This document shows positions 60,701-64,000 of a DNA stretch of 64,000 bases, in pieces. Source of the DNA: Diadophis punctatus similis (Eukaryota > Chordata > Lepidosauria > Squamata > Dipsadidae); the NCBI GenBank assembly GCA_023053685.1, contig JALIGW010000063.1, positions 2,786,614 through 2,850,613 of the forward strand. Reading direction: 5' to 3'. A model generated the notes under the pieces. That model did no database searches. It was not told where the DNA came from and worked only from the letters and a program-made list of their open reading frames with translations. The translations under genes were made by a program, and so were the position numbers. Within the stretch, counting starts at the first letter, position 1; every line of letters starts with the position of its first letter.

Positions 60701-63289
60701 AACCTGACCCTCATTATTTCAAGTGTCAAGAAGGACTTGGGGGGGGGGTCAAGGTAACTTTCAATCCTTCATTTTTCTAGATTAAGGCATTATCTCACAT
60801 CGGACAAGTCATTGTGGTTCCATTTTGATTGAACACCTTGGATCACCTTCCTAGCAGCAGGAAGCCTATCCCAGTGGGGTGAAACAGAGGCATAAATAAC
60901 TCTGGTCAGATATGGGCTCCTTAAAAGTATTTGAGCCTGCTCTTTCAGGGGACACTAACACCAACTATACAGACAGAAAAGTTTCCAATATTTTCAAGCA
61001 CCTTGTTGAGTAACTTTAGCCGTGAAAGAGCATCTTGGTTGATAATAAGCTTTTGTCTTTCAAGACTCCCCAGTTGCTCTTTGATGGGATCCTTCTTGGG
61101 GAAAAGCAACCAACTTATGATATTCAGATCTGCTGCTACATTTCCACTCTGATCCAAGTATAGTTTCTCCCAGGAAAAATTGCAAAACTCATTCTTCTCC
61201 AGAAAGGGATGGAACTAGAATTGAAACATCCAGGAATTTTGAAAGCAAATTGAAACATCCTAAAAGGAGGAGCAATTTTAAAGCTCAGCCAGTGAACAAC
61301 AGATGTTCAGTCCTCCCTTCACTATTTCCCTAAATAGCAATAGCACTTAGACTGAAGCTGAATGCTCCCAGGTTTGGCTGAAATTTATGAATATATAATT
61401 CTATCATGCTAATTACATACCCTTAAATACAAGAATTTAGTTACAATGTATATATTTTAAATAATTTTATAATAGCAGTGTTTAATATCAAAATATAATG
61501 GTCACAGTGCCTGCTCTTTAGAACATAATCTTGTGAACTTAATCTAGCATCTTCTTGGCCAAACCTGTTGGTTTTTGTAGAACAATGGTTCCCCTACAGG
61601 GGCATTGGATTTTTTTCTAAATAGGAACTAGGTTTGTTGGATCCTTGTCAGGACCCCATACCTGCCATGGCTCTAGCTTTGGAGCCTCCAATCTCTCTTT
61701 CTCCTCCATTTTTCTCCTCCTAGATATTGAGGAATATGCAACATTCAAGGCATGGGCCAGAGTCTTAACAACACTATAAAAACGGTGGTCATTTTTTATC
61801 TGAATTCTGTTCTTTTTCTCTTCCATGTCCAGTGGTGCTATCTGGGTGCATCGTCTCCGGCCCTTGACCGAAAGGACATGCTTTGAAAAAGAACAGCGAA
61901 AAGACTGGTCTTCAAATTTGAAATCCTTAAAAAGATTGGGTTGAAAGGCATCATCATTTGGCCATTTTTTTTCCTGAAAAGAAAAGTTCCAAATACTATG
62001 GATATATTTGTAAAGTGTATGCCTTATCATTGTCACTTTCTCGACCGTTGTGGTGATCCAGACTTTCCCTTCAATGGGTCCTGGCAAACCTTCAATTTTA
62101 AAATGGATGTCGCGAATTCTATCCACAAGGGAAACAAATTCTATGAAGTGAACAAAGACATTGACTTTTCTCCACTTAGAGATGGCATTTCTGAGAGGCT
62201 CTGCAGGTCTAGTCATTGAAAATTGTTGTGAGATAACAACACAAATTCCATTTCTGACAAGCATTGGAGTGAACGTTCTCATGAAATTCTCTCCCTCCTC
62301 TGTGTCTGGTGGAAAGAGACCAATCAAAGTCCATCTGAAATGGAGGAGAAGTTGGACAATTCCTGAGTATTGGAACCCATTTTTGGGGAGCATCTGATGG
62401 AAAAAAGGAATTTGACTTTTATCACTCAGAGCCTCTGAAACAATTCCAAAACTGATCTGAAGAAGCAATGAAGAATGGTATATTATATTTAGATCAGATC
62501 AAGTCCAAAATTTAAGCTATTAACACATCCAGTGTGGTTCTCACAAACATATTAGAATAGTTTATTCTAATATGTTTATTGTTATTAACCCTTAAGCCAT
62601 ATCAAGATAAAGAACACATAATGCAGAATATTAGCAAGATTTAATATAATCATTTGTCTAATCTGGGATCTAAGATACTGCTCTTTCTCTTTTCTAATAA
62701 AATTGACATTTAGATAATAGATGTGCTATGTCTTTTATATCTAGAGCACTGCAAATGCAAATCAGTTCATTTTAGAGATTTGCTTAAATGTTCCATATTT
62801 AACATTGTGTCCAGCTGCTCAAGTCTTGCTCGAGTGAATGTTTAGCCCCCTCCCCATTGAGGATCCCAATCCCTAGCCATGACAAGGGTCATGGTGAAAA
62901 TCAGCTCATGAATTCCTTGGAAAAGATGTGATTAAATTTATTACCCACCCATAACTTCCCTGCTCACTTTACCAGATAGAGAAACACACAAACAAACCTG
63001 TGGGACTTTGTAGGTGCCTACTAATGTTGACATCTGAAAGGAGATGTCATCAAGAGATCCATCAAGAACAGCCATCAGGTTGTCATTCTTTCCACAGCTG
63101 TAGTTGGGAACATTGGCTTCTCCAGTTGAGAGCATGTCCAGCAAGGCATCTGAAGTGCCACGGGTGTTCGAATAGTTGTCATGGATGTTGTAGCCAAGTG
63201 TGAGATTGTACAAAAGCTGAGAATTCTTGTTGACTTGTTGAATGGCAAAAATGAAGCATAGGATTATTGCTGGATCAGTAAATGAACTA
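53866..63289 (-). CDS. V2R-4: type-2 vomeronasal receptor, exons 2-6 intact (exon 1 beyond window)
   Basis: Exons: 62998-63289, 61662-62456, 61002-61214, 56239-56365, 53866-54770. All are open at full length, with GT-AG boundaries and matching phases. Nothing in the window disables it, making it the best candidate for a working receptor here. Exon 1 should lie right of 64000; intron 1 has been lengthened by an L1. Intron 4 holds a gypsy LTR element and intron 5 a Penelope fragment. The SINE shared by the other three units in intron 3 is here reduced to about 20 bp (61336-61355), followed by a deletion. Exon 3 shares [11 protein letters not shown] and the [10 protein letters not shown] type of segment with V2R-2, not with V2R-1 or V2R-3. 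Confidence 0.92.
55005..55830 (-). mobile_element. Penelope-like retroelement fragment in V2R-4 intron 5
   Basis: [36 protein letters not shown] and [20 protein letters not shown] on the minus strand. Shorter than the V2R-2 copy; it stops at the KLS(N) block at about 55005. It contains the same nested MITE. Confidence 0.82.
55147..55385. mobile_element. MITE-like element inside Penelope fragment
   Basis: Copy of 25937-26155 with a roughly 30 bp internal repeat expansion (GTAGCGGAAAATTTG region). Confidence 0.62.
55837..55888. repeat. (GACT)n microsatellite
   Basis: About 12 GACT units; counterpart of 26589-26661. Confidence 0.94.
56239..56365 (-). CDS. V2R-4 exon 5, cysteine-rich region
   Basis: 127 nt; acceptor CTTAG, donor [41 protein letters not shown] and TISIQE. 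Intact. Confidence 0.93.
56807..57010 (-). repeat. Gypsy 3' LTR
   Basis: 204 bp, TG...CA, with a TTTAAATA box on both strands and TATTAAAG on the minus strand. For the minus-strand element this is the downstream LTR. Confidence 0.92.
57210..57578 (-). pseudogene. Gypsy integrase C-terminal tail
   Basis: [36 protein letters not shown] and [20 protein letters not shown] match the segment after the integrase core in vertebrate gypsy elements. The zinc-binding and catalytic parts are missing. Confidence 0.8.
57560..57891 (-). pseudogene. Gypsy RNase H domain
   Basis: [20 protein letters not shown] (first Asp), [20 protein letters not shown] (Glu) and [12 protein letters not shown] (second Asp). 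It overlaps the end of the RT segment in another frame and is cut off by the integrase deletion. Confidence 0.87.
57863..58399 (-). pseudogene. Gypsy reverse transcriptase, palm and thumb
   Basis: [15 protein letters not shown], then [13 protein letters not shown] with the catalytic FDD pair, then [16 protein letters not shown] and [16 protein letters not shown] frameshift separates it from the N-terminal RT portion. Confidence 0.9.
58400..59142 (-). pseudogene. Gypsy protease and N-terminal RT
   Basis: [13 protein letters not shown] is the aspartic protease motif (usual D-S/T-G; here DTSS). [13 protein letters not shown] follows. RT begins with [21 protein letters not shown], then [22 protein letters not shown] at 58507-58509 after AYPVPVV and a later frame change break the polyprotein; [15 protein letters not shown] is still readable upstream of 58400. 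Confidence 0.87.
59308..60111 (-). pseudogene. Gypsy gag, fragmented
   Basis: Start [18 protein letters not shown] at 60111. Capsid-like blocks [29 protein letters not shown] and [17 protein letters not shown] lie in two frames. A zinc-knuckle segment [14 protein letters not shown] follows, in which the second Cys of the usual C-x2-C-x4-H-x4-C is Tyr. Confidence 0.8.
60242..60445 (-). repeat. Gypsy 5' LTR
   Basis: 204 bp, matching 56807-57010 with about six substitutions. The primer-binding region is expected just left of 60242 (TGGCGATGAGAATGGG on the minus strand); the tRNA was not assigned. Confidence 0.92.
61002..61214 (-). CDS. V2R-4 exon 4, end of ligand-binding domain
   Basis: 213 nt, phase 0 to 0. 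[13 protein letters not shown] to [10 protein letters not shown], acceptor TTCTAG, donor GTGCTT. Open. Confidence 0.93.
61662..62456 (-). CDS. V2R-4 exon 3, main ligand-binding exon
   Basis: 795 nt, acceptor TTCTTCAG, donor [21 protein letters not shown] to LEPWQ, with [11 protein letters not shown] intact where V2R-2 has its deletion. Open. Confidence 0.94.
62998..63289 (-). CDS. V2R-4 exon 2, ligand-binding domain
   Basis: 292 nt; acceptor TTTTACAG, donor [26 protein letters not shown] to [15 protein letters not shown] replaces DDISIQMS. Open. Confidence 0.93.
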
Positions 63290-63354
63290 CTGTAAAAAAT
63301 GTTCATGATAACATCATCTCTAACAACAACAACAAAATATTTCATTTAAAGTAA

Positions 63355-64000
63355 ATTTCATTTAAAGTAAAGAAGAATTAATAGCACATGGGATAAATAT
63401 GGATTTGTGCCCATATACACAAGTGCAAGGCAGATACAAGAACGATACTAAAATATATGAATTTCAAAAAGAACCACATAACCTTGATAAGATATTATTT
63501 GGTATAGAGGAAAAATTGATTGGCAGAATTTACAAATTCTTATTAAGATATAAAATGGAAGAGGAGGTGGTTAAGGATACAATGATACGGTGGGCAAAAA
63601 ATTTTGGACATACTATTGATTTGGAAAATTGGAGAAAAAATCTGGGAAATACATTTGAAATTGACAATGTCTGCAGCATACGAAGAAAACCAGTATAAGA
63701 TGTTTTACAGGTGGCGTTTACTGCCCACAAGACTAGCCAAGATGTTCTTCATGTTGGAAGTGCGAGAAAGGATTTGGAACACACTTCCAGATGTGGTGGA
63801 CTTCCACGATAGCAAAAAAAATTGGAATAAAATTAAATTATGGCTAGAAGAGATAACGGAAGAGGACATAGCCTGGAAACCGGAATTATTTTTATTGGGC
63901 ATAGTGGATAAAAATTACAATAAGGAAATACGATATTTAATTATACATATTGGAAAAATGAGTGTATACCAAAAGATGATAAGAAAAATACTGGAATGTG
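63355..64000 (+). mobile_element. L1 ORF2 C-terminal fragment in V2R-4 intron 1
   Basis: Plus strand: EEKLIGRIYKFLLRYKMEE, TMIRWAKNFGHTIDLENW, FYRWRLLPTRLAKMF, then after a frame break CWKCEKGFGTHFQMWW (zinc-knuckle-like region) and KPELFLLGI. It continues past the window end. A short duplication of TTCATTTAAAGTAAA marks the left joint. Confidence 0.83.

Overview
This window is vertebrate genomic DNA, most likely from a squamate reptile and probably a snake. Three things point that way: a tandem cluster of type-2 vomeronasal receptor (V2R) genes, a mix of CR1, L2, L1, Penelope, DIRS and Ty3/gypsy retroelements with tRNA-derived SINEs, and L2 3' ends that run into long (TAAA)n arrays. There are no operons or prokaryotic features. 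The species is inferred, not shown.

Four V2R transcription units lie head to tail on the minus strand. Each has the six-exon family C GPCR layout (signal peptide exon, two Venus-flytrap exons plus a linker exon, cysteine-rich exon, and a single 7TM exon) with coding lengths of 218, 292, 795, 213, 127 and 905 nt, about 849 aa in all. V2R-1 (2878-16824) has intact exons 1-5, but its 7TM exon is not in the window; a CR1 remnant and a 1.7 kb fold-back element occupy the place where it would be approached. V2R-2 (24287-31941) is broken by a 10 bp deletion in exon 3. V2R-3 (35940-45505) has all six exons open, but its exon 1 splice donor reads TT instead of GT. V2R-4 (53866-63289) has exons 2-6 intact and exon 1 outside the window. 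A fifth unit survives only as decayed exon 1 and exon 2 pieces (33925-34582).

The rest is a record of nested transposition. Intron 2 of V2R-1 holds a 9.2 kb insert: a half-L1 (5' UTR, ORF1 and 3' end, with no ORF2 seen) flanked by an apparent 168 bp target duplication. Into it went an almost complete L2, a CR1, and a TA-flanked inverted-repeat element. That last element carries a clear copy of the first coding exon, splice donor and upstream region of the unrelated cilia gene CFAP36. This captured host-gene fragment is the most surprising item in the window.

Other large insertions are an L2 with a rearranged second piece (21030-24050), Penelope fragments in intron 5 of V2R-2 and V2R-4, an internally tandem-repeated TA-flanked element in intron 5 of V2R-3 (37175-37936), an L1 with a nested L2 in intron 4 of V2R-3 (38562-41250), a DIRS-type tyrosine-recombinase retrotransposon with recognisable terminal and internal complementary repeats between V2R-3 and V2R-4 (46689-52733), and a gypsy LTR element lacking its integrase core in intron 4 of V2R-4 (56807-60445). 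Because the V2R units are paralogous, several insertions can be dated and bounded against the empty site in a sister unit.
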